Origin: Gammaproteobacteria bacterium
GTDB taxonomy: Bacteria > Pseudomonadota > Gammaproteobacteria > DSM-16500
DNA: 57,649 nucleotides
NCBI GenBank assembly: GCA_013287745.1
Contig: JABDDF010000008.1
Location: 1-57,649 of the forward strand
Direction: 5' to 3'
Shown: piece by piece, positions 43,988-52,947 of the stretch
How the letters are laid out: each line of letters starts with the position of its first letter
How positions within the stretch are numbered: position 1 is the first letter of the stretch
Translations under genes and position numbers: made by a program
The notes under the pieces: model-generated
What the model was told of the DNA's origin: nothing
What the model saw: the letters and a program-made list of their open reading frames with translations, nothing else
Databases searched by the model: none

Positions 43988-45820
43988 ATGTTAAGCGCTA
44001 GTACGAAAGCAGCAGAATTATATCAAGAATATGAAAAAATCTGGGATAATTTTCCTGGCGATGATTTTGAAAAAGCCTTGGAACTTTTTCGCGATTATTC
44101 AGGCTATAATGATTTTTGGGCTATTCGCATGGGTAGAGACTTTGCTGAGCCAGTCAGCGAAATAGTTGCTGACTATTATGGTGAGAAGGGTTATTTAGCA
44201 AAATATAGAAATTCCTTACTCTGCGACATTAGGTACTTAATTTTTCAAATTAATCGGACTATGTTTTTTTGCCCAGGCACTGAAAAAAAATTGAATGTAA
44301 ACGGACATATGTTTGCTGTGTTTTCAGTTATCCGAAATAAAACGGGTATCAATCATTTATCTAGCTCCCCTCATTCCGACTATAGGCTTTTCAATTTTTA
44401 TTTAGATCAACTCTTTCATTACCTTAAATTTCACCCTGATTGCAGCTCATATGAAGCTGCACTTTTACAAAATTTATCTTGGATCGCTGAGGGAGAAGTT
44501 CCGCTTGATAGCATGTTAGAAAATAAAATGCTTGATAGCAATGCAATCATTACAATCATTAAATATGTCACCTTGAGAGACGATTGTTTTAAAATTGTTA
44601 GTCATTGCATCATTCATCTTAAAGATGATTCAACTATCCTTGAGCTATTCAAATCTTTCTTGGAGAAAGGAGCTTTAGACGCATCTAAAGCTATATTAAA
44701 TAATTGCTCTAAAGAAAACTTTTTTTTAAAACTTATGCTGCTAAATTGCTTGGTTGATTATTATTCGATGGACACTATTCCATGCTACGATCAAAGAGTA
44801 CTGCCAAAGGAAGATGATATTCTACTAGCAGTTAAAGTTTGCTTAAATAAAAAAAATAAAAATGCATTGCTTATTTTTCTTGATAACTTAAAGATTCGAT
44901 GGAAATTAAAAGGCGAAATAAAGTCTATATTTAGCGACTTCCTTAGCCAATATAAAGAAGGCACCGATTTAATTTCCCTGCTTTTTTCATCTCTTTGGGG
45001 AGAAGATTCAAATGATGTGCTTGATTTTTTAAGATTGATTTGCCCCAGACTCGATCAAATTGATACGGGCATAGAAATTTTAGTCACCAGCCTAGAAAAA
45101 ATATGTGCTTTAAAATTTAATACTCTCGAAAAGAGCAAGCCCTACCCTGTCACGGATGAGAAATATATTTATTTCGACAAGAATGATGCCTATGAATTAC
45201 TGTGCCGACAGAGTAAATCAATATCAAATTGGCATGAACTTGAGACTTGTTTTATTGAAAGATTGAAGCCAGATCTTCTCAATACACTCATGCTTGCTAT
45301 CAATAAATCTTCCTTGACTACAATCACCTATTTACTCTCAACGAAGAAAATAAATCTCTGTTCGCGTATGTATTCTTGTCACTATCAAGAAACGAGGCGT
45401 ATTCAACATTGGAGTAACACACGAAACAGTTCTCTTGAATTAAGTATGCTGCAAGCTGCCGTTTTTCTGCCTACTATAAGCAGCAATCGACCCATTGAAA
45501 TCGCAAAAAATATCATGACTTTGCTTATTCGATATGACAGAGGCTTGTTTGAGATTAGAGATAGTAATGGTAACGATATAGAATATCATATCCAAGAACT
45601 ACGAAAATATGTTGAGGATAACAGGCTTGAAGCTGAAGCAGAATTCGCATTGCTTGATCAAATGGAAGAACTCATCACTAAGGAAAAATTTTATAGCAAA
45701 GCGCGTATTTTCTTTTTTGCGGGGAATGCGGATCCGCAGTCCAATGTGTCTCAAGGATTAAATAGAGATGTTGGTACTGTGATTATGGATATGACGAGGA
45801 AGCTTTATCAATTGGGATGA
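43988..45820 (+). CDS. unknown accessory protein, family B (B1)
   Basis: A 610-residue protein of unknown function. The N-terminus contains IWDNFPGDDFEKALELFRD (about 15-33) and YSGYNDFWAIR. The middle (about 90-450) is helical and degenerate, with ankyrin-like pairs near 440 (LMLAINKSSLTTITYLL). The end has the conserved YSKARIFFFAGNAD and RDVGTVIMDMTRKLY. No signal peptide, membrane helix or catalytic motif is visible. It is closely paralogous to B2, most strikingly at both termini, where nucleotide identity is nearly complete over about 86 bases near the start. Secreted effector, toxin or structural repeat protein are all possible. Confidence 0.68.
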   Translation: MLSASTKAAELYQEYEKIWDNFPGDDFEKALELFRDYSGYNDFWAIRMGRDFAEPVSEIVADYYGEKGYLAKYRNSLLCDIRYLIFQINRTMFFCPGTEKKLNVNGHMFAVFSVIRNKTGINHLSSSPHSDYRLFNFYLDQLFHYLKFHPDCSSYEAALLQNLSWIAEGEVPLDSMLENKMLDSNAIITIIKYVTLRDDCFKIVSHCIIHLKDDSTILELFKSFLEKGALDASKAILNNCSKENFFLKLMLLNCLVDYYSMDTIPCYDQRVLPKEDDILLAVKVCLNKKNKNALLIFLDNLKIRWKLKGEIKSIFSDFLSQYKEGTDLISLLFSSLWGEDSNDVLDFLRLICPRLDQIDTGIEILVTSLEKICALKFNTLEKSKPYPVTDEKYIYFDKNDAYELLCRQSKSISNWHELETCFIERLKPDLLNTLMLAINKSSLTTITYLLSTKKINLCSRMYSCHYQETRRIQHWSNTRNSSLELSMLQAAVFLPTISSNRPIEIAKNIMTLLIRYDRGLFEIRDSNGNDIEYHIQELRKYVEDNRLEAEAEFALLDQMEELITKEKFYSKARIFFFAGNADPQSNVSQGLNRDVGTVIMDMTRKLYQLG

Positions 45821-45879
45821 TTTAGCGGATGAAAGTTGCCACACAGTTGCTCGTCGTTGCATAGGCAGTGAAATGTAGC

Positions 45880-45966
45880 ATTTATTTCGCCTTACTTGTT
45901 ATTCATGAAGCCGTAGAGCGTGAAGAAAAGAAAAGACAATTGGATACACCAGCATATAAAAGGTAA
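45880..45966 (+). pseudogene. relic of a third family-A gene (last ~28 codons)
   Basis: The frame ending at TAA 45964-45966 reads YFALLVIHEAVEREEKKRQL then DTPAYKR, which aligns with the last residues of A2 (YFALLVIYEAVANEESKRQV, then NALEYRR). The upstream part of the gene is missing. The final AAAAGGTAA serves as the ribosome-binding site of B2, exactly as in the A2-B1 junction. This shows that B2 was once preceded by its own A gene. Confidence 0.85.
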
Positions 45967-45973
45967 TTTATTT

Positions 45974-47842
45974 ATGTTTAGAGCAAATGCAGAATTATAT
46001 CAAGAATATGAAAATATTTGGGATAATTTTCCTGGCGATGATTTTGAAAAAGCCTTGGAACTTTTTCGCGATTATTCAGGCTATAATGATTTTTGGGCTA
46101 TTCGAAAGGGTAGAAACTATGCCAAGCCTGTCAGCGAAGTCATTGCTGGCTACTATGGTGACGAGGGTTATTTAGTAAAATATAGAAATTCCCTACTTTG
46201 CGATCTTAAGTGCTTAGTTTTTCAAATTAATGAAGTTATATTTTTAAGCGCTGAAAAACGTTTGGATGTCACCGGGCACTTGTTTGCTGTATTTTCAGTT
46301 ATCGAAAAGAAAACCGGTATCAATTACTTTGATTATTCCCATCACAGCTATGATCGTGAGCTTTTTGATTTTTACCGTTATTATCTCATTAATTATTTTA
46401 AATATAGTGATCCCGCATGCAATTCATATGAAACTGTGCTTTTAGAAAATGTATCTTGGATAGCCAAGGGGGAGGTTCCGTTTCATAGCATGCTATGCGA
46501 AAAAATGATTAACAGACATTCAATTATTAAAATTGTTAAGGCTGCCATTTTGCATGAAGCAGGTGTTAATAATCGGAAAATAAATTATTACAAACTTATT
46601 AGCCACTGCGTCACGCATCTTAACATCATTTGCCATAAAGATGTTGTAGTTATCTCTAAACTATTCAAATTTTCATTAGATGAAAAAGCGCTAAAATCAG
46701 CCCAATCTATATTTGGGCATTACACCGAAAAAGAAGAATATCCAATATTAAGCAAAGAATACCATTTAAAAGTTCGCTTGTTACATCACTTGGTTGAATA
46801 TCATAATAGTATTGGGACAGATACTAGTTTTCGAAACAAATGGATAGTACCAGAGAAGCATGATGCTCGAGAAATAGTCAGAATTTGTTTTTTAAAATCG
46901 AGTAGCAATGCATTAATCATTTTCCTTTATGATCTAGATTTTCGTGATAAATTAAGGGCCTCACTATCTAAAAGTCCTGAGAAATTTATTCAATTCATCG
47001 ATAACCACTATTATCATCCAGAATTACTTTGCCTGCTTTTTTCGTCTATTTGGGGAGCAGCTACTTTTTTAGATCTCATTTGCCCGCATCTCGATCAAAT
47101 TAAGAGCGGTTTAGGGATCTTAGTCACAACCTTAAAAATGATATGTGACGCAAAACACAGCATCGATGATGGCAGTAAGCCCTATCCTGTTACTGACAGG
47201 AAATATTTTTATTTTGACCAAAATGACGCCTATGAATTACTCTGTCAAAAGAATCAATCCATAGCAAACTGGCAAGAAGTCGAAGCCTGCTTTATTAAAT
47301 ATATGAAGCCTGATTTTCTTCACACACTGATGCTTGCTGTTGATAAATTTTCTTTGCCTACGATCAAATATTTGCTTTCAACTAAGAAAATAAATACTCG
47401 TTCGCATAGGTTTGCTATTTACGATGATTATCACATACAAAAACTCTTTCGTAAATTAAGTCTTTTACAAGCACCTATTCTTAAGCTTATATGTAAAAGT
47501 AGAGATTACCCTGATGAAACCTATCAGCATACAAAGGAAATGCTTAGTTTACTTATTAAATATGACAGAAATTTGCTTGAAGTTAAGGATAGCAATGGCA
47601 AAGACCTAGACCATTATATTAAGGAATTGAAAGAAGCTGTTGCAAAAAAAGGAAATGGCAAGCGGATTGCCTTGGTCAATGAGATAGAAAAAATTATCGC
47701 TATGGAAAAATTTTATTGCAGAGCACGTATTTTCTTTTTTGCTGGGAATGCAGATACGCAGTCCAATGTGTATCAAGAATTAACGAGAGATGTTGGCACT
47801 GTCATTATGGATATGTCGAGAAAGCTTTATAAATTGGGGTGA
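45974..47842 (+). CDS. unknown accessory protein, family B (B2)
   Basis: A 622-residue paralogue of B1. ATG 45974 is preferred over upstream in-frame starts because it aligns with the B1 start (FRANAELYQEYENIWD) and because AAAAGGTAA of the A relic supplies the ribosome-binding site. Shared blocks: WDNFPGDDFEKALELF, KPYPVTD near 405, DAYELLC, YLLSTKKINTRS, ARIFFFAGNAD and RDVGTVIMDM. The middle has diverged with insertions, for example near residues 200-230 and 255-275. An R1 palindrome starts 11 bases after its stop. Function unknown. Confidence 0.68.
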   Translation: MFRANAELYQEYENIWDNFPGDDFEKALELFRDYSGYNDFWAIRKGRNYAKPVSEVIAGYYGDEGYLVKYRNSLLCDLKCLVFQINEVIFLSAEKRLDVTGHLFAVFSVIEKKTGINYFDYSHHSYDRELFDFYRYYLINYFKYSDPACNSYETVLLENVSWIAKGEVPFHSMLCEKMINRHSIIKIVKAAILHEAGVNNRKINYYKLISHCVTHLNIICHKDVVVISKLFKFSLDEKALKSAQSIFGHYTEKEEYPILSKEYHLKVRLLHHLVEYHNSIGTDTSFRNKWIVPEKHDAREIVRICFLKSSSNALIIFLYDLDFRDKLRASLSKSPEKFIQFIDNHYYHPELLCLLFSSIWGAATFLDLICPHLDQIKSGLGILVTTLKMICDAKHSIDDGSKPYPVTDRKYFYFDQNDAYELLCQKNQSIANWQEVEACFIKYMKPDFLHTLMLAVDKFSLPTIKYLLSTKKINTRSHRFAIYDDYHIQKLFRKLSLLQAPILKLICKSRDYPDETYQHTKEMLSLLIKYDRNLLEVKDSNGKDLDHYIKELKEAVAKKGNGKRIALVNEIEKIIAMEKFYCRARIFFFAGNADTQSNVYQELTRDVGTVIMDMSRKLYKLG

Positions 47843-47853
47843 TTGATGGAGCG

Positions 47854-47992
47854 GCCCTCACCCCCTGCCCCTCTCCCCTCGCAAAAAGCACTCTGGGAGA
47901 GGGGAGCTTCCTAAGTTATTCCAGGCGAAAATTAGAAAGCTCCCCTCTCCCGGAGCGCTTTTTGCGAGGGGAGAGGGGCAGGGGGTGAGGGC
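47854..47992. repeat. palindromic repeat family R1 (single-core copy)
   Basis: GCCCTCACCCCCTGCCCCTC opens and GGGGCAGGGGGTGAGGGC closes the element; GGGAGAGGGGAGCTTCCTAA and its inverse frame a short centre. It lies between the convergent ends of B2 and the LysR gene (stops at 47842 and 48013), where a two-way terminator would be expected. Confidence 0.9.
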
Positions 47993-48012
47993 ATTGAAGA
48001 AAGCAAACCTTA

Positions 48013-48915
48013 CTAAATTCTCCCCCTCCCCGCGCACCGCTGTATCACCGCAATCACCGTCTTCACCGCTTCCACATTGATATATTCCCGATGATAAACC
48101 AAATACAAATCCTCATTAAACACGGGCAAATTCGGATGATCCACTTTCTTCAATTGATCAGCATACATCGACTCCACCACGCAGGAAGGCAGCAAACCAA
48201 CTCCGCAACCATTCGCCGTTAAATGCGCAATAACTTCAATACTGTTGACACGCATGATGCGGTCAAAATGAATCTTGGCCTGTTTGCATTGATTTAAAAT
48301 AATAGCGGTTTGACGAATAGTGGGATGACAAATGACAACTGCATTCTCTGAATGAATATCTTGTAAGTGACTTATTTTATTATTCGTCCAAAGTGTCGTG
48401 CTGACTTCGCTGATTGGCTTGATAATCAAATCAGGATACTGAATGGGATTGGTGACGATGGCAATATCGATACTCAAATCTATCACTTCTTGCACGATTT
48501 TATCAGGCGGCAAGTGCAGCAATTCAATGTCTAAGTCAGGATACTTTGATAATAATTCATTAATAACAGGATGAAGATAAAAGGCCGTAACAGAATAGCA
48601 ACTGATTTTGACACTGCCTTCAACCTTGTGATGAGAAGCCAGCGCTTGTAATTTTGTATTCTGCCAATTTTGCAACAGCGGCTTAATTTGCATAGACATT
48701 TTTTTACCCGCCGGTGTGAGCACGACGCCTTTCTTATTACGGATGAGTAATTTGGTTCCCACATTATTTTCCAAATTTTGAATCGCACGACTTAGACAGG
48801 GTTGACTGATACGTAAATTTTTCGCGGCATTAGTGAGATTGAGTGTGTGACAGACTTCAAAAAAATAAATGAGTTCAGAAGCAGATGGCATACGCCGATA
48901 TAATTTTTCTTGCAT
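48013..48915 (-). CDS. LysR-family transcriptional regulator
   Basis: A 300-residue LTTR. The N-terminal winged helix-turn-helix is clear (ELIYFFEVCHTLNLTNAAKN, LRISQPCLSRAIQNLENNVG, KLLIRNKKGVVLTPAGKKM; about 14-75), followed by the periplasmic-binding-like effector domain (about 95-295; SVKISCYSVTAFYLHPVINE, GCGVGLLPSCVVE). It has no divergent neighbour, the usual LTTR target; the next gene upstream is a secreted protein on the same strand. The regulated genes and inducer are unknown. Confidence 0.93.
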   Translation of the reverse strand: MQEKLYRRMPSASELIYFFEVCHTLNLTNAAKNLRISQPCLSRAIQNLENNVGTKLLIRNKKGVVLTPAGKKMSMQIKPLLQNWQNTKLQALASHHKVEGSVKISCYSVTAFYLHPVINELLSKYPDLDIELLHLPPDKIVQEVIDLSIDIAIVTNPIQYPDLIIKPISEVSTTLWTNNKISHLQDIHSENAVVICHPTIRQTAIILNQCKQAKIHFDRIMRVNSIEVIAHLTANGCGVGLLPSCVVESMYADQLKKVDHPNLPVFNEDLYLVYHREYINVEAVKTVIAVIQRCAGRGRI

Positions 48916-48991
48916 GAATGACCTATATAATAATGTAGCCCGATAAAATTCGAGCTACATTAAATATCTAAATAGCACGGCACACAAGCTT

Positions 48992-49405
48992 TTATTCGCT
49001 ATAAATTGATGGCGTGATCGCAGCAACAAATAGATTATTGTCCTTATCTTGGTAGGTACAACCATAAGCTTGTAAATCATTGTCCCACGTGGGCCCCATT
49101 TGATTTTGCGCGATCTTCAAGTCTTTAACTAATTGCTGCATGGCAACTCTACCCTTCGTCTCATTGGTCGGATCAAACATAACCAAAGTCCAATTATCTT
49201 TGGTGTCATAATAGGAATTTTCTTTTACACCAACCCATGCAATAAACATAGGCGCCACATAGTCCAAACCTTGCGTTATGAGACTGTTTAAACTGGGACA
49301 GCTTGCAGGTACGGGCGGTCTTACTTTTACAAGAGGCGCGGTGCTGGTATTTGCACCATGAGATAATAAAGTGGATAACATCGTTGTCAGAATTAATGAT
49401 TTCAT
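48992..49405 (-). CDS. small secreted protein of unknown function
   Basis: A 137-residue protein starting at ATG 49405 (CGGAG seven bases upstream), with a signal peptide (KSLILTTMLSTLLSHGANT) and a mature domain containing two Cys (about 36 and 116) that could form a disulfide in the periplasm. Segments such as APMFIAWVGVKENSYYDTKD and WTLVMFDPTNETKG suggest a small alpha/beta fold. Short secreted proteins of this kind occur in Legionella and Coxiella, but I cannot name the family. A longer in-frame start upstream would hide the signal peptide and is rejected. Confidence 0.68.
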   Translation of the reverse strand: MKSLILTTMLSTLLSHGANTSTAPLVKVRPPVPASCPSLNSLITQGLDYVAPMFIAWVGVKENSYYDTKDNWTLVMFDPTNETKGRVAMQQLVKDLKIAQNQMGPTWDNDLQAYGCTYQDKDNNLFVAAITPSIYSE

Positions 49406-49544
49406 TTGAATACTCCGATTATGGTAAATAGTCTTCCCAAATAACGAGAGAACAGTAACATAATCGAAGGGATGTCTATAATATTTTTTATTTATTATTA
49501 TCATGCTCGAATTGCATGATAATACACAACTCAGTGGGCTAGCG

Positions 49545-49684
49545 GCCCTCACCCCCTGCCCCTCTCCCCTCGCAAAAAGCGCTCCGGAAGAGGGGAGCGT
49601 CCTAAATTTTCTCCTCGAAATAACTTAGGGCGCTCCCCTCTTCCGGAGCGCTTTTTGCGAGGGGAGAGGGGCAGGGGTGAGGGC
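49545..49684. repeat. palindromic repeat family R1 (single-core copy)
   Basis: GCCCTCACCCCCTGCCCCTC opens and GCAGGGGTGAGGGC closes the element, with CTCCGGAAGAGGGGAGCGTC arms; the A in GGAAG is matched by a T in the opposite arm (CTTCC), a compensatory change. It ends three bases from the stop of the sugar transferase gene. Confidence 0.9.
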
Positions 49685-49687
49685 TAT

Positions 49688-51097
49688 TCAATACGCATTT
49701 CTATGTATAAACCCGCGCAAAATCGTCAAAAAGATAATTTGCAAATCAAATCCTAATGACCAGTTATTAATATAATACAAATCATATTCAACGCGTTTTT
49801 GCATTTTTGCCAAGGTATCTGTTTCGCCGCGCCAGCCATTGATTTGCGCCCAACCTGTAATGCCAGGCTTGACGCGATGACGCTGCATATAAGTGTAAAT
49901 AGATTCTTTATATAACTCGTTATGAGCCAATGCGTGCGGACGCGGGCCGACAATAGACATACGTCCCTGCAATACATTAATAAATTGCGGCAATTCATCT
50001 AAACTGGTGCGCCTCAGCAAGCGTCCAAAGGGAGTAACACGCGTATCCGTCAAGGTTGCCTGTGAAATCACCCCCTCTTCTTCCTGATGTGCATACATGG
50101 TACGGAATTTATAGACTTTAATAATGCGGCCATCCCAACCTAATCGTTGCTGCTTAAAAAAAACAGGACCACGCGAAGTTAATTTCACAAATAGTGCAAT
50201 CAACAATAATAAGGGACTAATCAACAAGACAATAATCATCGCTAATAATCTATCTTCAATGGCTTTGATCACGCGATTCAAACCTACCATTGGCGTAGAG
50301 CGAATATTTAGCACAGGAAAACCCGCGATATCAGCGATGGAGTGATTTAATAAATCTAAACTAAAAATATCCAAGACAAAACGAGTGGTGATGGTGTGAT
50401 GATGTAATTCATGCAAGATTTCTTTTACACGCGCTTCTTCATGCAAGGGGAGCGCCAACCAAATTTCATCGACTTGATGTTCATGAAGATAGTGACTCAA
50501 ATCTGCAGGTGTTTGTATGACAGGAATCTGTTGTATAAAAGCAGGCTTATTTTCCAGATGATCATCAATGAAAGTAATAATACGAAATCCTGTCCACAAG
50601 GCTTGTTGCACTGTTCCTGCAAATTTCTCGCCTAATTCACCGGCACCAAAAATCACCACGCGACGTTCATTCAAGCCATGCGAACGCATGAAACGAAGAA
50701 AAAGCAGCAGGCTACAGCGAAATGCAATTAACAATAATAAGGCGAACCCCATCCATAACATAAACCAGGTACGAGAAAAGGCTTCACCCGATTTAGTAAA
50801 AAAGGACAGCCCTGCCAAAATAAAACTTAGCAAGCAAACCGCCTGCATTAAATTAATAATATGTTTGAAGAAACTTTTGCCGCGCAAGGAAGTATAAATT
50901 TGACAAAAAGAAAAAACCAAGGGCGTCATCAATAAGGCGAGTAAAAGGGCCGCGCCGTATGAAGAAGGAAAAGTAAATTCATCGAAACGTAGAAAATAAG
51001 CCAGCCAACCCGCGATCAATACCACCAAGGTATCCAAGGCATGCACGAAGATGGCCAAAGCACGGGAATATTCTTTTAATATGCCTTTGGGTAACAT
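49688..51097 (-). CDS. polyprenyl-phosphate sugar-1-phosphate transferase (WcaJ/WbaP type)
   Basis: Starts polysaccharide synthesis by moving hexose-1-phosphate from UDP-sugar to undecaprenyl phosphate. The 469-residue protein has four or five N-terminal membrane helices (about 12-115), a CoA-binding-like domain (VVIFGAGELGEKFAG, about 147-161), another membrane hairpin (about 283-303) and the catalytic domain: RGPVFFKQQRLGWDGRIIKV, YKFRTMY, SLDELPQFINVLQGRMSIVG, PRPHALAHNE and RVKPGITGWAQINGWRGET. These are the family hallmarks. It lies divergent from the Wzm/Wzt exporter, which probably exports the same glycan. Whether the first sugar is glucose or galactose is unknown. Confidence 0.93.
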   Translation of the reverse strand: MLPKGILKEYSRALAIFVHALDTLVVLIAGWLAYFLRFDEFTFPSSYGAALLLALLMTPLVFSFCQIYTSLRGKSFFKHIINLMQAVCLLSFILAGLSFFTKSGEAFSRTWFMLWMGFALLLLIAFRCSLLLFLRFMRSHGLNERRVVIFGAGELGEKFAGTVQQALWTGFRIITFIDDHLENKPAFIQQIPVIQTPADLSHYLHEHQVDEIWLALPLHEEARVKEILHELHHHTITTRFVLDIFSLDLLNHSIADIAGFPVLNIRSTPMVGLNRVIKAIEDRLLAMIIVLLISPLLLLIALFVKLTSRGPVFFKQQRLGWDGRIIKVYKFRTMYAHQEEEGVISQATLTDTRVTPFGRLLRRTSLDELPQFINVLQGRMSIVGPRPHALAHNELYKESIYTYMQRHRVKPGITGWAQINGWRGETDTLAKMQKRVEYDLYYINNWSLGFDLQIIFLTILRGFIHRNAY

Positions 51098-51175
51098 AAT
51101 GACCTTTTATATTGTCAGAAAGGACGCCTGGTGCTATTCTGACGCGCTACCAAAGATAATACAATTATTAATCCT

Positions 51176-52051
51176 ATGCTAACTGAACAAGAAATTACCT
51201 CAAGCAGCACCCCCATTGATCATACAAAGGAAAATGTCCTTGATTTTCCTCGTATTTCTCAAGCTCAGGCTGCTTGCAAAGATATTTATTTGGGCCTCCG
51301 AAAATGGCGCATTTGGACCATGCTTGCCTATCAAGATATCAAATTGCGTTATCGACGCTCTGTACTAGGTCCTTTTTGGATCACGATCAGCATGGCGATT
51401 ACGGTTTATTCCATGGGCTATTTGTATGGCCATCTTTTTCATGTTGAATTGCAGCATTATTATCCCTTTCTCGTTGCTGGCATGCTGGGATGGTCGCTGA
51501 TTTCAACCATGGTAATGGAATATACCGATGCCTTTGTTGTTTCTGACCGACTGATCAAGCAAATCAAACTCCCCTTTAGTTTACATATTCATCGTATTGC
51601 CTATCGCAACATGATTATTTTCTTTCACAATATCTTGGTGATTATCCCCATCCTTGCGATTTTTCATGACTATGCAAAAGTGAATTGGCATACACTGTTA
51701 CTCTTTCCAGGTCTACTTATTATCTATGTAAATGCCATCACTTATGGCTTAATTCTTGCCATGCTAGGCTCACGTTATCGTGATATCTCGCAAATTATTA
51801 AAAGTTTGGTGCAGGTTGTCTTTTTTATTACACCCGTGATGTGGAACCCTAATGTTCTTAGCCCAAAAAATCAATTTGCGATTGATTTTAACCCCTTCTA
51901 TGCCTTTCTAGAATTGATACGACAACCTCTTTTGGGCAAAGTTCCCACTCTGCATAATCTCATTGCCGTATTGATTGTGACTTGTATTGGCATTTTATTG
52001 AGTGCAGGTATGTTTAAACGTTATCGTGCTCGTATTGTGTATTGGTTATAA
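51176..52051 (+). CDS. ABC-2 type polysaccharide export permease (Wzm-like)
   Basis: A 291-residue membrane protein with six hydrophobic segments after a 60-residue cytoplasmic start. Typical ABC-2 export features: AYQDIKLRYRRSVLGPFWIT (about 53-72), LVAGMLGWSLISTMVMEYTD and the C-terminal FFITPVMWNPN ... FNPFYAFLELIRQPLLG. The next gene is its ATPase, overlapping in context. Such pairs export O-antigen or capsule across the inner membrane. Divergent from the initiating sugar transferase (gap 78 bases). Confidence 0.9.
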   Translation: MLTEQEITSSSTPIDHTKENVLDFPRISQAQAACKDIYLGLRKWRIWTMLAYQDIKLRYRRSVLGPFWITISMAITVYSMGYLYGHLFHVELQHYYPFLVAGMLGWSLISTMVMEYTDAFVVSDRLIKQIKLPFSLHIHRIAYRNMIIFFHNILVIIPILAIFHDYAKVNWHTLLLFPGLLIIYVNAITYGLILAMLGSRYRDISQIIKSLVQVVFFITPVMWNPNVLSPKNQFAIDFNPFYAFLELIRQPLLGKVPTLHNLIAVLIVTCIGILLSAGMFKRYRARIVYWL

Positions 52052-52061
52052 GAGGCTTACT

Positions 52062-52805
52062 ATGTCACAAATCGATTTGCATGAAGTTTCTGTCGAATTT
52101 CCCATTTACAACATCAATGCGCGCTCATTTAAGAAACGTTTTCTACGCTTAGCAACAGGCGGCAATGTCTCCAAAGATGCGAATCAGCATATTATTGTTC
52201 GCTCATTAAATGAAATCAGTCTATCTATTCAACATGGTGATCGTGTCGGTTTAATTGGTCATAATGGCGCGGGCAAGAGCACTTTGTTACGATTATTAGC
52301 GAGAATTTATGAACCTACGCAAGGTCAAATAAAAATTAATGGTCGAGTTTCACCGATGTTAGATCTGATGCATGGCATAGAAGCAGAATGCACGGGCTAC
52401 GAAAATATTACTATGCGCGGTATTATTTTAGGCTTGACACCGACACAAATAAAAACGCAAATTAATGAAATTGCTGAGCTAACTGGCTTGGGTGATTATC
52501 TCGGCATGCCAGTTCGCACTTACTCATCGGGTATGATGGTGCGGCTTGCCTTCGCCATTTCCACTAGCATTCAACCTGAAATATTATTAATTGATGAAAT
52601 TTTTGGCGCTGGCGATGCTGATTTCATGGATAAGGCAAGAAATCGCATGGCCTCTTTGTTAAATCAATCCAGCATTGTGGTCATTGCCACACATTCTGAT
52701 GATCTCATCCGTGAATTTTGCAATAAAGCTTTGTTATTAGAAGGCGGATGTATAAAATACTTTGGCGCAGTTGATAAGGCGCTAGAAATGTATCATAAGA
52801 AATAG
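52062..52805 (+). CDS. ABC polysaccharide export ATPase (Wzt-like)
   Basis: A 247-residue ATPase with Walker A GLIGHNGAGKSTLLRL (about 61-76), the Wzt-typical Tyr/Glu segment GIEAECTGYENI, the signature TYSSGMMVRLAFAI and Walker B EILLIDEIFGAGDADF, followed by a switch His (VVIATHSDD). ATG 52062 lies ten bases past the permease stop with AAGAGG; a longer frame starting inside the permease is rejected. The C-terminal carbohydrate-binding domain of O9a-type Wzt is absent, so it recognises its polymer differently, as in teichoic-acid or capsule exporters. The R5 repeat begins within its stop codon. Confidence 0.93.
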   Translation: MSQIDLHEVSVEFPIYNINARSFKKRFLRLATGGNVSKDANQHIIVRSLNEISLSIQHGDRVGLIGHNGAGKSTLLRLLARIYEPTQGQIKINGRVSPMLDLMHGIEAECTGYENITMRGIILGLTPTQIKTQINEIAELTGLGDYLGMPVRTYSSGMMVRLAFAISTSIQPEILLIDEIFGAGDADFMDKARNRMASLLNQSSIVVIATHSDDLIREFCNKALLLEGGCIKYFGAVDKALEMYHKK

Positions 52806-52947
52806 GGTCTGTTTATAATTCGCTAGGCTGAGATGTTTTTAGTTGTTTTTTGAGAACCGTAGCGCAGCATACACAGAAGTATGTGAGCAAGGGATCGCAA
52901 AAAAACAGCTAAAAACATCCAGCATAGTAGAATTATAAACAGACCCT
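52804..52947. repeat. 144-bp palindromic MITE-like element (R5)
   Basis: AGGGTCTGTTTATAATTC at 52804 pairs with GAATTATAAACAGACCCT ending at 52947; the arms continue through GCTAGGCTGAGATGTTTTTA and the inner TTGAGAACCGTAGCGCAGC region pairs only partly. It starts inside the wzt stop codon (TAG 52803-52805) and ends 30 bases before metK. A single copy is in this window. The metK ribosome-binding site (AGGAGT, 52967-52972) lies beyond it. Confidence 0.9.
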
